A DNA stretch of 64,000 nucleotides from Chryseobacterium aquaeductus (GTDB lineage Bacteria; Bacteroidota; Bacteroidia; Flavobacteriales; Weeksellaceae): assembly GCF_905175375.1 (NCBI RefSeq), contig NZ_CAJIMS010000001.1, forward strand, positions 3,286,001-3,350,000, read 5' to 3'. The stretch's first letter is position 1; every line of letters begins with the position of its first letter. This document shows positions 54,861 through 63,537 of the stretch, in pieces. The position numbers and the translations under genes are program-made. The notes under the pieces were generated by a model that saw only the letters and a program-made list of their open reading frames with translations, was not told where the DNA came from and searched no databases.

Positions 54861-56411
54861 CTATTTAACGATTATTTTAGAAGATTGTTTTTCTCCTTTA
54901 GCGTTTACAGTTTTTATTAAATAAAGACCTTTAGATAAACCTTCAGAACTGATGGTTTGTGAGTTTGAAGATTTCACTTTTTGCCCTGTAACGGTAAAAA
55001 TTTCAATATTTTTAACTGATGCGTCAGCTGTAATTACTTCTCCTGCTGTTACCGGATTAGGATAAATTTTTACAGATTTTTTTGCATTCACATCCTGAGT
55101 TCCAAGCACTGTGTTTTTATGGAAATAAATATTATCTACATACAAAGTTCCAAGATTAGAAGAAATTAAGAACTGATAAAGCGAATTTCTAAGCTGTGGA
55201 GCTGTATCAAAAGAAGAAATAGGAACATCAATAGAAACCCAAGAACCTGTAACCGTTGGCAAACCATTGTACAAAAAAGCACTTGTTTCACCCGACTGAG
55301 CTGCGTGATTAGACCATTTTGGATTAATTACTTTTCCTACTAAATTAGTACCTGCATCAATATAATAATCCATGTGGAAATGGGTCATTTGAGATGCATT
55401 GGTATAATTTGCTAACTGTACACCCAAAAAGTTTCCAAAAGTAATTTTTTTAATATCATTACCTGCAACCTGCAAATCAGAAATTGAAGAATCATCCCAA
55501 CTTGTAGACCATTCAGTCACTCCAATATTAGTATAGGCATTACTGAATAAAGAAATAACATCAGTAGCGACTCTTGCAGGTGGCGTAGGTGCAGCAACAC
55601 TTGGTCCTGAAACAGTGTAATTTACAGTATATGTTTTTGTAGTCGTCCCATTTTGTGCTGTTACCACAACTGTTGCCGTACCGGGAAGAGCTGAAGCCTG
55701 TGTAATTACTTTTGTTGCACTTGCATTCGTAGTTGTCGCAACCGTAATTTGCGGAACTGCACTACCTTGTGGGAAATTAACATTGTATGTCGCAGTTGCA
55801 GGGCTGAAACCAGTAACTGTCGCTCCGTTTACTTTAAGATCGCTTAATGTAGCATCTGTAGCTGGAGTTACTGCAGTTTTCCAAAAATAGATGTTATCCA
55901 AATAAATTGTAGAAGGAGTTGTTCCAGCCTGCCCATCAAATTTAAGTTGGAAAACAGAGTTCCAGGTCATTCCTGTAAATGCAGATTTTGGCAAATCTAC
56001 GCTGCTCCATCCCGCATTGACCAAAAGAACGTTTACCAAAAATTCTCCGGCACCTGTTCCGTTATTGATTGGTGAAACTTTTAAAACCGCACCTGCTGTG
56101 CTCGTCCATACGTCAACATGAAGATACTCCATTGCCGCCGCATTCTGAGTTGTAAGTTCAGTCCCCTGATAATTGAAATTGGCATAAGTCATTACATTAT
56201 TACCCGATCCGGAAACCGGAACAAAAGTAGTATTTACTGTTCCTGTTTGTCCCCAATTCGGATTAAAGTTTGTCGCAACACTCGTGTATGCATCACTAAA
56301 TAAAGAGATTACATTTGCTTGCAAATGAGTCGGCGTTGGTGCATTGGTTGTTGGCTGAGAAAAGCCAAAAGTAAATGCCAACAGCGTTAAAAGAAAAGAT
56401 AAATTTTTCAT
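54861..56411 (-). CDS. T9SS-sorted glucan-binding-like protein with two repeats
   Basis: A 516-residue secreted protein: a signal peptide (1-18), repeat 1 (about 20-185, beginning PTHLQANVISLFSDAYT), a cadherin-like beta-sandwich (about 188-270, ATLSDLKVNGATVTGFSP) and repeat 2 (about 275-435, PARVATDVISLFSNAYT). A T9SS type A sorting domain ends it (IYPNPV, IFTVTGQKV, GLYLIKT). The VISLFSDAYT repeats are beta-sandwich modules commonly attached to glucanases, probably carbohydrate-binding. No catalytic residues are evident. It is 52 bases after the GH16 gene and likely works with it at the cell surface to bind beta-glucan. Confidence 0.8.
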   Translation of the reverse strand: MKNLSFLLTLLAFTFGFSQPTTNAPTPTHLQANVISLFSDAYTSVATNFNPNWGQTGTVNTTFVPVSGSGNNVMTYANFNYQGTELTTQNAAAMEYLHVDVWTSTAGAVLKVSPINNGTGAGEFLVNVLLVNAGWSSVDLPKSAFTGMTWNSVFQLKFDGQAGTTPSTIYLDNIYFWKTAVTPATDATLSDLKVNGATVTGFSPATATYNVNFPQGSAVPQITVATTTNASATKVITQASALPGTATVVVTAQNGTTTKTYTVNYTVSGPSVAAPTPPARVATDVISLFSNAYTNIGVTEWSTSWDDSSISDLQVAGNDIKKITFGNFLGVQLANYTNASQMTHFHMDYYIDAGTNLVGKVINPKWSNHAAQSGETSAFLYNGLPTVTGSWVSIDVPISSFDTAPQLRNSLYQFLISSNLGTLYVDNIYFHKNTVLGTQDVNAKKSVKIYPNPVTAGEVITADASVKNIEIFTVTGQKVKSSNSQTISSEGLSKGLYLIKTVNAKGEKQSSKIIVK

Positions 56412-56463
56412 TTTATAAAAATTTAAGGGTTAATATTATTGTTAATTGATCGTTTTTTAATGA

Positions 56464-58161
56464 CTATTTTTTTATGAATTTATGAGAACTTAGTCCTTTT
56501 GAATTCTCAATTTTAATTAAATAATTTCCTGAAGGATATGACGACATATCTATCTCAGCATTGGCTTTTATATCTTTCTGAAGCAGTTTTTTACCTGAAA
56601 AATCATAAAGAGTAATCACATTTCTATTTTCTGATAATTTTAAATTCAAAATATTTTCTACAGGATTTGGATAAATTGATTCTCGAGAAGCAGAAAAGTT
56701 ATCAACGCCCAAAACACAAGCATTTCCTACGACATACGGATAATATTTAGTGACAGACAAACCTCCCGCATAAGCAAACTTCACGGCATAATTGATTGTA
56801 GAACCTATAGTTTGCCCTGTAATTGTACTTGAAAATATTTTACCTGTAACATTCGTCATAGATGTTTCTGTAAATGGACTTTGCTTCCACAAGTAGGCAA
56901 CGACGCCTGTTTTATCAGTGTCTAATAATTCAAATGTTATTTTCACATCGGTTCCTATCGTTTCAAAACGATATTTATATCCAGTAGAAAAACTACCTTG
57001 TGAAGCCAGTGTAGAAGTTCCGAAACATTCAGTATTTACGTTAGAAAGTGTAGTTCCAGAAACCGTAAGCGGATTATTAATAGCTACATTTCCTGAAGCA
57101 TCACTTGCAGAAATATTAAATGTATAATTGGTACTTGGTGCAAGTCCGGAAATCACTACCGACTTTTGCACACCTGATGTTCCGTATGCTGTTTGCGTTG
57201 CTCCACCTGAAATCTGATAGGTAATTGCCCCGAAATTATCTGTAGCATTTAACAATAACTCTACTGTATCACTGGTCACACTTCCTAAACTTGCCGTAAA
57301 ATTAGTTGGCGCAACAGTATCCGGAGTCGTGTTTTGATACAATCTTACATAATCTATAATCATCGAGGCATTAGTAAATGTGGATGGAATATTTCCCGCA
57401 ACACCGCCCATTGCAATATTGAGCAATAGATACTGTTCTTTATCAAAAGGCCAGGTGGATGCATTTTTCACGGAAGGATTGTAGGTGTAATAGGCTACTC
57501 CATCCAGCAAAAACGTGATTTGATTCGGAGACCAGTTCATTGAATAGATGTGATAGTTGTCGGTAATATCGGATGAAGCCAACATTCCACCGTGGTTCAC
57601 AGAATTTCCTGACGAAGACGGAGTATGCAACGTACTTTGGATAAAATTGACCGGAGCAGATGGAAAAATTCCGTACTCCATCATATCGATTTCTCCGCAA
57701 GCAGGCCAATTGGTGTTTCCGAAAGTGGAGGCAAAAAAGCCGCCCGGTTCATTTACATTTTTGCCCAAAAGCCAGATTGCAGGCCAAGTTCCTTGATTTT
57801 TCGGGACTTTTGCTCGTACATCTACTCTGCCATATTTAAAAGCAAATTTTGAATTTAATCTTGCCGAAGTGTAATTTTTTGTAAATCCCTGATCGGTAAA
57901 GGTTTCTTTTTTGGCAACAATATTCAGTTCGCCATTGTTGGCGAAAGAATTGGTGATCAAGTTGGTGTAATGTTGTTGTTCATTATTGTACCAACCTCCT
58001 GTAACGGGGAACTGGGTCTGATGAAACCATTTGGAATTATCAACTGCTCCGTTAGTAGAAAATTCGTCTGACCAAACCAAATCATTGTACACCACATCGA
58101 CCTGCGCCAAAGAAAGTGTGCTGAAAAGGAATAGAACGAGATGGTGTAATTTTTTGATCAT
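56464..58161 (-). CDS. GH16 endo-beta-1,3-glucanase (laminarinase) with T9SS domain
   Basis: A 565-residue secreted glycoside hydrolase. A signal peptide (1-19) is followed by a GH16 domain (about 25-275) with the catalytic motif E157-I-D159-M-M-E162 in GEIDMMEYG, the form with an extra residue typical of laminarinases. A fibronectin III-like module (about 285-370), a second beta-domain (about 375-485) and a T9SS type A sorting domain (about 495-565, IYPNPVENILNL) complete it. It cleaves internal beta-1,3 bonds in laminarin-like glucans. It lies next to GH17 and GH30 genes, the same enzyme set as in laminarin loci of marine Flavobacteriia. Confidence 0.92.
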   Translation of the reverse strand: MIKKLHHLVLFLFSTLSLAQVDVVYNDLVWSDEFSTNGAVDNSKWFHQTQFPVTGGWYNNEQQHYTNLITNSFANNGELNIVAKKETFTDQGFTKNYTSARLNSKFAFKYGRVDVRAKVPKNQGTWPAIWLLGKNVNEPGGFFASTFGNTNWPACGEIDMMEYGIFPSAPVNFIQSTLHTPSSSGNSVNHGGMLASSDITDNYHIYSMNWSPNQITFLLDGVAYYTYNPSVKNASTWPFDKEQYLLLNIAMGGVAGNIPSTFTNASMIIDYVRLYQNTTPDTVAPTNFTASLGSVTSDTVELLLNATDNFGAITYQISGGATQTAYGTSGVQKSVVISGLAPSTNYTFNISASDASGNVAINNPLTVSGTTLSNVNTECFGTSTLASQGSFSTGYKYRFETIGTDVKITFELLDTDKTGVVAYLWKQSPFTETSMTNVTGKIFSSTITGQTIGSTINYAVKFAYAGGLSVTKYYPYVVGNACVLGVDNFSASRESIYPNPVENILNLKLSENRNVITLYDFSGKKLLQKDIKANAEIDMSSYPSGNYLIKIENSKGLSSHKFIKK

Positions 58162-58562
58162 AATATTTTAATAATTATAAATTTTAGATTGTAGATTTTA
58201 AATTAAAACCCTTATTTTATTTAAATAATTTCTCCCTTTGACTTCGTCTAATCTTGATTTCAGGGCTGATTAATCTTCTTTTCTATTTTCATACGGCTGT
58301 ACTCTATTCTATTGATGTCGCCACATATGGCTTTTCCCGTCGAATCTCTCGCAGCCCGACTTGAGTGGAGCTCTTTTTCTTTTCCGTTGCCTTCGACTTG
58401 GCGCAGGCAACGGAAAAGAAAAAAGCGGGAACCCTTCGACAAGCTCGGGATAAACTTCAGGCGGATTAAGCTGCCCAAATAATTTCTATTTTCAACTCTG
58501 GAAAATCGTCCATCAATGTGTCTTCCATCAACCATCAACTGACAACCGACAACCAAAATCCC
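58162..58562. other. Repeat-rich spacer between GH16 and GH17
   Basis: About 400 bases without a real gene. It holds a long perfect hairpin (58374-58423), a segment reading cttcgacaagctcggg, and tgacaac-type repeated words (about 58540-58555). Composition is more GC-rich than the flanks. It separates the T9SS/GH16 pair from the GH17-MFS-GH30 group, so the downstream pair may have its own promoter here. Confidence 0.55.
58374..58423. repeat. 18-bp perfect inverted repeat
   Basis: Arms tttttcttttccgttgcc (58374-58391) and its complement (58406-58423) are perfect over 18 bases with a 14-base loop. No T run follows the stem on either strand in the position of a normal terminator. It is probably a dispersed palindromic element. 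Confidence 0.85.
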
Positions 58563-59459
58563 TCAATACTTCAACTTCTCGTGTTTGTCCCAGATTCCCC
58601 AATGTGCGCCAACTTCACCTTCTGGACCGACTTTCCAGGATTCATCGAATGAGGAAAAGTAGAAACAGTCGATTTCCTCGTCCATACACCACAATTGGGT
58701 GTTGATGAAATAATCTAATGCGCTTTTTTCTGACGGAATTGCCCCTTTTAAATCCTCACCCTTACTCGGCCAACCTGTTTCTGATATTATGACAGGTTTT
58801 CCATTGGCTGCGTGTTTGGCTTGATGATACATTTGCTTCATATAATTGAGCGAATGTTCGGCGGGACAACTTTCCCAAAACGGATAACAATTTGCCAAAA
58901 TAACATCACAAGCATCAGTAATTCTAGGTTTTATGGTAAATTCATAGTAGGCATCTACGTAACCTACGGGAATTTCTGGGATTTCTTTTTTTACATGATG
59001 AATAAAATCCAGCAACTCGTCTTCGGACAAGTCGTTGCGATACATCACTTCATTTCCTACAGCTGCAATGTCTACATATCCTTCTTTTGCCAGTTTTATA
59101 AGACCTTCCACTTCCCTTTCGTTAACTTCGGGATCATTTCCGAGCCATGCTCCAACCAACGTTTTCATTTCGAATTCTTTGGCAATTTTCGGGATATGTT
59201 CGTTGCCTTCGGTGCAGGAAAACGAGCGAACCCACGAAGTGTGAGGTTTCAGGATTTCCATTCTTCGGCGGACTTGCTCTTCGGAGATGACATCGCCGGG
59301 TTTTTGTCCGTCTTCATACAAACTGAAACAAAAGCCGTGAACACCATTGTACAGAATTTCTCTGAACAAATCTTTCTTTTCCGTTTCGGTTTTTCCTTTG
59401 ATGTAATTATCCTGATTTTGTTTGGGTAAGGATAAATACTGCTCTGCTCTGTATGACAT
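58563..59459 (-). CDS. Cytoplasmic GH17-type beta-1,3-glucan hydrolase
   Basis: A 298-residue TIM-barrel protein of family GH17. The acid/base is E137 in AVGNEV and the nucleophile E227 in SETGWPS. CYPFWE and FYFSSFDESWK are further family landmarks. No signal peptide is present (MSYRAEQYLS), so it should be cytoplasmic. It is a close paralogue of the GH17 half of the MFS fusion immediately upstream, suggesting tandem duplication. It probably cleaves imported laminari-oligosaccharides or acts as a glucosyltransferase on them. Confidence 0.88.
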   Translation of the reverse strand: MSYRAEQYLSLPKQNQDNYIKGKTETEKKDLFREILYNGVHGFCFSLYEDGQKPGDVISEEQVRRRMEILKPHTSWVRSFSCTEGNEHIPKIAKEFEMKTLVGAWLGNDPEVNEREVEGLIKLAKEGYVDIAAVGNEVMYRNDLSEDELLDFIHHVKKEIPEIPVGYVDAYYEFTIKPRITDACDVILANCYPFWESCPAEHSLNYMKQMYHQAKHAANGKPVIISETGWPSKGEDLKGAIPSEKSALDYFINTQLWCMDEEIDCFYFSSFDESWKVGPEGEVGAHWGIWDKHEKLKY

Positions 59460-59534
59460 ATTCTTAGATTATAGTTGTGATGAATGATAATTAATAAAGT
59501 CTGATGTCTAACATCTCGTGTCTTTCTTCTGTTT

Positions 59535-61898
59535 TTAAAATTTAAAATTTTCATTGGCATCCCACAATCCCCAGGAAGTTCCTGCCCAACCTTCGTAATG
59601 GATTTTCCAGGATTCGTCGAAAGAAGAAAAATAGAAAAGGTTAATTTGTTCTTTTGATGTCCATTTTTGCGCTTCAATGTAGTATCTCATAAGATTTTCA
59701 GAAGAAGGTTTTGCGTTCTGTACTTCTTCACCTTTACTTGGCCAACCGGTTTCTGCGATGATGATTTCTTTTCCGCCTGCAATTTTTTGGGTTTGATGAT
59801 ACATTTCCTGCAAATACATTCCGGCGTGGTCTATGGATGAACCTTCCCAGAAAGGATAACAGTTGATTAAAATCTTATCGCTCGCAGCCACCAGTTTCGG
59901 GTGATTGATGATTTCGTAATACACATCGATATAGGTTACAGGAACATTCAATGTTTGATTTTTAACATGTTGAATGTAACCGAGTAAAGTTTCTTCTTTT
60001 TGGTCGCCACGGAAAAGTACTTCGTTTCCAACGGCTGCGATATCTACATTTCCTTCTTTGATCAACTGAATTAAAGACTGAATTTCTTGTTGATTTTCGG
60101 TTTCATCTTTGCCAATCCACGCTCCCATTAATACTTTGAAGCCCATTTCTTTGGCAATTTTCGGGATATTTTCGTGTCCGTGAGTGGAAGAAAATACTCT
60201 GATCCATTGTGTATGAGGTTTTAAAACTTCTAAACGCTTTCTAATTTGCTCTTCGGTAATGAAGTCTCCCGGAAATTGTTTTTCGGTAAACACGCTGAAA
60301 CAAATTCCGCTCATTCCTGCTTTGAAAACAGTTGAAAATTCGGTTTTTATGCCTTCATCATTCGTATAATCGAAAGTCGGGAAATAATATTGTGAGAATT
60401 TCTGTTGCAATTGCAGTCTGGAAAGTCCGCCAAGATTCATTCCTTCTAAAACATTGTTTGCACCGTATCCCGAAGGTTTTGGAGCCTTTCTTTTTTCTAA
60501 AAGATCTCTTACTTCTCTCGCTTTGGCTTCATCTACATCATAATTTTTCATTGTCCAAATGGCGGTTAATGTTCCAAGTATCGGAATTCCTACAAAGAAA
60601 ATTCGTAACCAAAACATCGTTTCATCGGTTTGTGTAGCGGCATTGGATTGAAAAGCAACCAGGGAAAGAATTAAACCACTTAATAATCCCGCAACAGCAG
60701 TTCCGAATTTTACCATCCACCAATAAATTGCGCCTAAACTTCCTTCTCTTCTTTTTCCTGTGTTTAATTCGTCAATATCGATCACATCAGAAGTCATCGA
60801 CATCATTAAGGTAAATAAACTCCCAATTCCGAATGAGAAAAACGGCAATGCAAACAAAAACAGATACGGTTTGCCCGGAACGAAAAGTAAATACAATAAA
60901 ATATACCCCACGATTGAAATGCCCTGAGAAACCAAAAACGCTTTCTTTTTCCCCATTATTTTGGACATTCTTGCAACGATAGGAATGACCACAATGGTTG
61001 TGATAATCGCTCCTACACTTCCGAATAAAGTGGGCCATAAGCCAAACCCTTCTTCATTTCCTTTAAACAAATAATATTTGATGATGAAGTAAGAAAATCC
61101 GGCTGTAGTCTGAAATGCATTAAATATTAAAAAAGTAGCAATACAAATTTTTCTGAACGGTTTAATTTCTATCGAAGCTTTCAAACCTTCTTTAATTTCG
61201 CCAAAACTTCCTAAAATTCCTTTTAAATCAATCGGGCTGTAATTTTCATTGAGTGTCGATTTACTCGGAATAAAAAATGCCGGAATTGCCGCTAAAATAG
61301 CACAACCAATCGCAACGTAAACCGCCAAAGTTCTCACTGCAACATCACTGGATGGAAATAGAGACTGATCTGCCATGATCACCCAAAACCAAGGCGCAAC
61401 AACCCAAGCTAACTGACCAATAAGCTGCGAAGTCGCCATAATATTGGTGCGCTCGTGGAAATCGTCGCTCATTTCGTAACCCATCGCTACGTAAGGAATA
61501 CTGAAAATGGTGAGTCCAGAATAAAAAATAAGTGAGACAATTAAAAAATACCAAAAATTGTACGTAACTCCATTTTCAGCATACAACTGCCACATCAAAG
61601 CAAACGAAATTCCTAAAATAATTGCTCCTGCTAAAACATACTGTCTTCTTCTGCCCCATTTCGATTTGGTGTTATCGCTCACATATCCCATGATCAAATC
61701 AAACAAAGCATCATAAAACTTTGGAATAAAATAAGTTAAACCCAACAACAATCCGCTGAAGCCCAGTTTTTCTACCAAAACGACGGTAAAAATCCCGATC
61801 ATTGCAGGAAACATTTGGTTTGCCAACATTCCCAATCCAAAAGCAATCTTTTGACCGATTGGAACTTTTTTCACTGATTTTACGCTTTGATCTGACAT
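59535..61898 (-). CDS. GPH-family sugar symporter fused to a GH17 domain
   Basis: A 787-residue fusion in one uninterrupted frame. Residues 1-452 are a 12-span major-facilitator transporter of the glycoside-pentoside-hexuronide type (FYDALFDLIMGYVSD, KWGRRRQY, DVIDIDELNTGKRREG). A linker (453-515) leads to a GH17 barrel (515-787) with E626 in AVGNEV and E716 in AETGWPS. With the normal cytoplasmic C-terminus of GPH carriers, the hydrolase would sit on the cytoplasmic side, so import and hydrolysis of beta-glucan oligosaccharides could be coupled. It lies 20 bases after the GH30 gene. Confidence 0.9.
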   Translation of the reverse strand: MSDQSVKSVKKVPIGQKIAFGLGMLANQMFPAMIGIFTVVLVEKLGFSGLLLGLTYFIPKFYDALFDLIMGYVSDNTKSKWGRRRQYVLAGAIILGISFALMWQLYAENGVTYNFWYFLIVSLIFYSGLTIFSIPYVAMGYEMSDDFHERTNIMATSQLIGQLAWVVAPWFWVIMADQSLFPSSDVAVRTLAVYVAIGCAILAAIPAFFIPSKSTLNENYSPIDLKGILGSFGEIKEGLKASIEIKPFRKICIATFLIFNAFQTTAGFSYFIIKYYLFKGNEEGFGLWPTLFGSVGAIITTIVVIPIVARMSKIMGKKKAFLVSQGISIVGYILLYLLFVPGKPYLFLFALPFFSFGIGSLFTLMMSMTSDVIDIDELNTGKRREGSLGAIYWWMVKFGTAVAGLLSGLILSLVAFQSNAATQTDETMFWLRIFFVGIPILGTLTAIWTMKNYDVDEAKAREVRDLLEKRKAPKPSGYGANNVLEGMNLGGLSRLQLQQKFSQYYFPTFDYTNDEGIKTEFSTVFKAGMSGICFSVFTEKQFPGDFITEEQIRKRLEVLKPHTQWIRVFSSTHGHENIPKIAKEMGFKVLMGAWIGKDETENQQEIQSLIQLIKEGNVDIAAVGNEVLFRGDQKEETLLGYIQHVKNQTLNVPVTYIDVYYEIINHPKLVAASDKILINCYPFWEGSSIDHAGMYLQEMYHQTQKIAGGKEIIIAETGWPSKGEEVQNAKPSSENLMRYYIEAQKWTSKEQINLFYFSSFDESWKIHYEGWAGTSWGLWDANENFKF

Positions 61899-61918
61899 TT
61901 TTATGGTGTTTTTTTTAA

Positions 61919-63403
61919 TTAAAAAGTTAAATGAACCGTTTGCAATGCTTTTGCACTGATTTTTGTTGAAATCTTTTGATTCTCTAAAGAAATTTCGATA
62001 TTTTTTGCCTGTTCCGATGGGTTGAAAATCACCACCGCAACCGAACCGTCTTGATTTTTAACGGCTGTAATTTTTAAATCGGAATCGGGATTTTCAAAAC
62101 CAATTCTTACTGCATCGGGACGAATAAATTTGCTGAAATGCGCCATCGTGTAGTACAAAGGCGTTACATACACTTCATCTTTTTCGGGATCTACCAAAAT
62201 CGGTGCGCCACACCAGTTTTTAAACCAATTCGGACCGCCGTTTTTGTCTAAAACCATATTCCAATCGATCCAGCCATCCACTTGATTGTTCAAACAACCA
62301 ATAATGTCGCCTGCGTAACGGAAAACCGGAACGTATTTCGGATGCAAGTATTTTTCTTCTTCTTTCGCCCAGTCAAACCCCCAATCTGTCGCTTCTGCGC
62401 TCCAATACCACGAATCATCTTTCCATTTCGGAATATCGCCGTCAATGCAGGCTTCAGTTTGAATTAAGTGTTTTGATGGATTTTTTTGATGCGCATATTG
62501 CAACTCGTCTTCAAAAATTTTAAACGTGCTGTCATACCAATGAATGGCTGTTCCTGCAAAATATTTGGAAGATTTTTCTGAGCGGTACATTTCGTCTACC
62601 CAGTTTTTAAGTTCAGAACGGTTTTGGTCGTAGCCGAAAATTTTCACGTTCCCGTAGCCGTCTTTTTCTAATTTCGGACCTAAGAAATTTTCCACGAAAT
62701 CGGTCATTTCTTTTGGGGTAAACAACATACTTTCCCAGTTTCCGCCATTTCCGTGGGGTTCGTTGATTACGGTAATTCCCCAGATCGGAATGCCCAGTTT
62801 TTTATATTCGGTTAAGTATTTGGAAAAATAGAGTGCAAACGTTTCGTTATATTGCGGCAATAATTTTCCGTTGATCCACGCATTATTATCCTTCATCCAA
62901 GGTGGTGAAGTCCACGGTGAAGCCAGGATTTTAAACCCATTTTTGGAAATTTTTTGTGCTTCTTTAATCATTGGAACCAAATCGTTCATATCTTCTTGTA
63001 CCGAAAAATGCTTCAGTTCTTTATCGTCTGCAACCGGAGCGTAAGTGTAATTTTTCAAAGAAAAATCACAAGAAGCAATAGTGGTTCTGGTTAAAGAATA
63101 ATTCGCACCATCTTCCCCAAAATACAATTGCAAAACTTTTTCACGGTTTGCTTTGCTTAATTTATTAAGCAAATACGCCGAACTTTCGGTGAAAGCACCA
63201 CCAAATCCTGTAATTTTTTGGAATTTCTGTTCGGGATTGAGTTTGATTTTAATTGAATTTTCAACAGGTTTTACCGCATCAATTTTGGTTAATTGATTTC
63301 CACTTGCAGAGGTTTCGTATATGTTGACTTTCCACAATTTTTGAGACTGACAATTCATCATCAAACTGGTTATTAAGGCGATATGTAGAATTTTTGTTTT
63401 CAT
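61919..63403 (-). CDS. GH30 beta-glucosidase lipoprotein (beta-1,6 candidate)
   Basis: A 494-residue GH30 enzyme. The ATG at 63403 (MKTKILHIAL) begins a lipoprotein-like signal peptide with Cys18 (LMMNCQS); a start seven codons earlier is less likely. The acid/base is E215 in VINEPHG and the nucleophile E317 in IQTEACI; GFGGAFTESSAYLL and SPWTSPPWMK are typical. GH30 enzymes of laminarin loci remove beta-1,6-linked glucose branches. It is probably anchored in the outer or inner membrane facing the periplasm. It follows a GH17 gene and precedes the MFS-GH17 fusion. Confidence 0.9.
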   Translation of the reverse strand: MKTKILHIALITSLMMNCQSQKLWKVNIYETSASGNQLTKIDAVKPVENSIKIKLNPEQKFQKITGFGGAFTESSAYLLNKLSKANREKVLQLYFGEDGANYSLTRTTIASCDFSLKNYTYAPVADDKELKHFSVQEDMNDLVPMIKEAQKISKNGFKILASPWTSPPWMKDNNAWINGKLLPQYNETFALYFSKYLTEYKKLGIPIWGITVINEPHGNGGNWESMLFTPKEMTDFVENFLGPKLEKDGYGNVKIFGYDQNRSELKNWVDEMYRSEKSSKYFAGTAIHWYDSTFKIFEDELQYAHQKNPSKHLIQTEACIDGDIPKWKDDSWYWSAEATDWGFDWAKEEEKYLHPKYVPVFRYAGDIIGCLNNQVDGWIDWNMVLDKNGGPNWFKNWCGAPILVDPEKDEVYVTPLYYTMAHFSKFIRPDAVRIGFENPDSDLKITAVKNQDGSVAVVIFNPSEQAKNIEISLENQKISTKISAKALQTVHLTF

Positions 63404-63434
63404 ATTTTTGGATTTGTTTTCCAAATGTTTTTTA

Positions 63435-63507
63435 TCTCGCAGATTATACAGATTTCGCAGATTAAAAAAGTTTAAATAAATCTGCCTAATTAGCTAAATC
63501 TGCGAGA
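63435..63507. repeat. Intergenic inverted repeat, tctcgcagatt type
   Basis: Arms tctcgcagatt (63435-63445) and aatctgcgaga (63497-63507) with two further imperfect copies of cagatt between. It is related to the element at 13937-13995. Confidence 0.7.
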
Positions 63508-63537
63508 GCATTACATTTTTAAATCATCTGAAAATCA

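Noticed and set aside
58260..58556. Minus-strand open frame of 98 codons
   Set aside because: It runs through the hairpin and repeat words; composition is unlike a protein of this genome.
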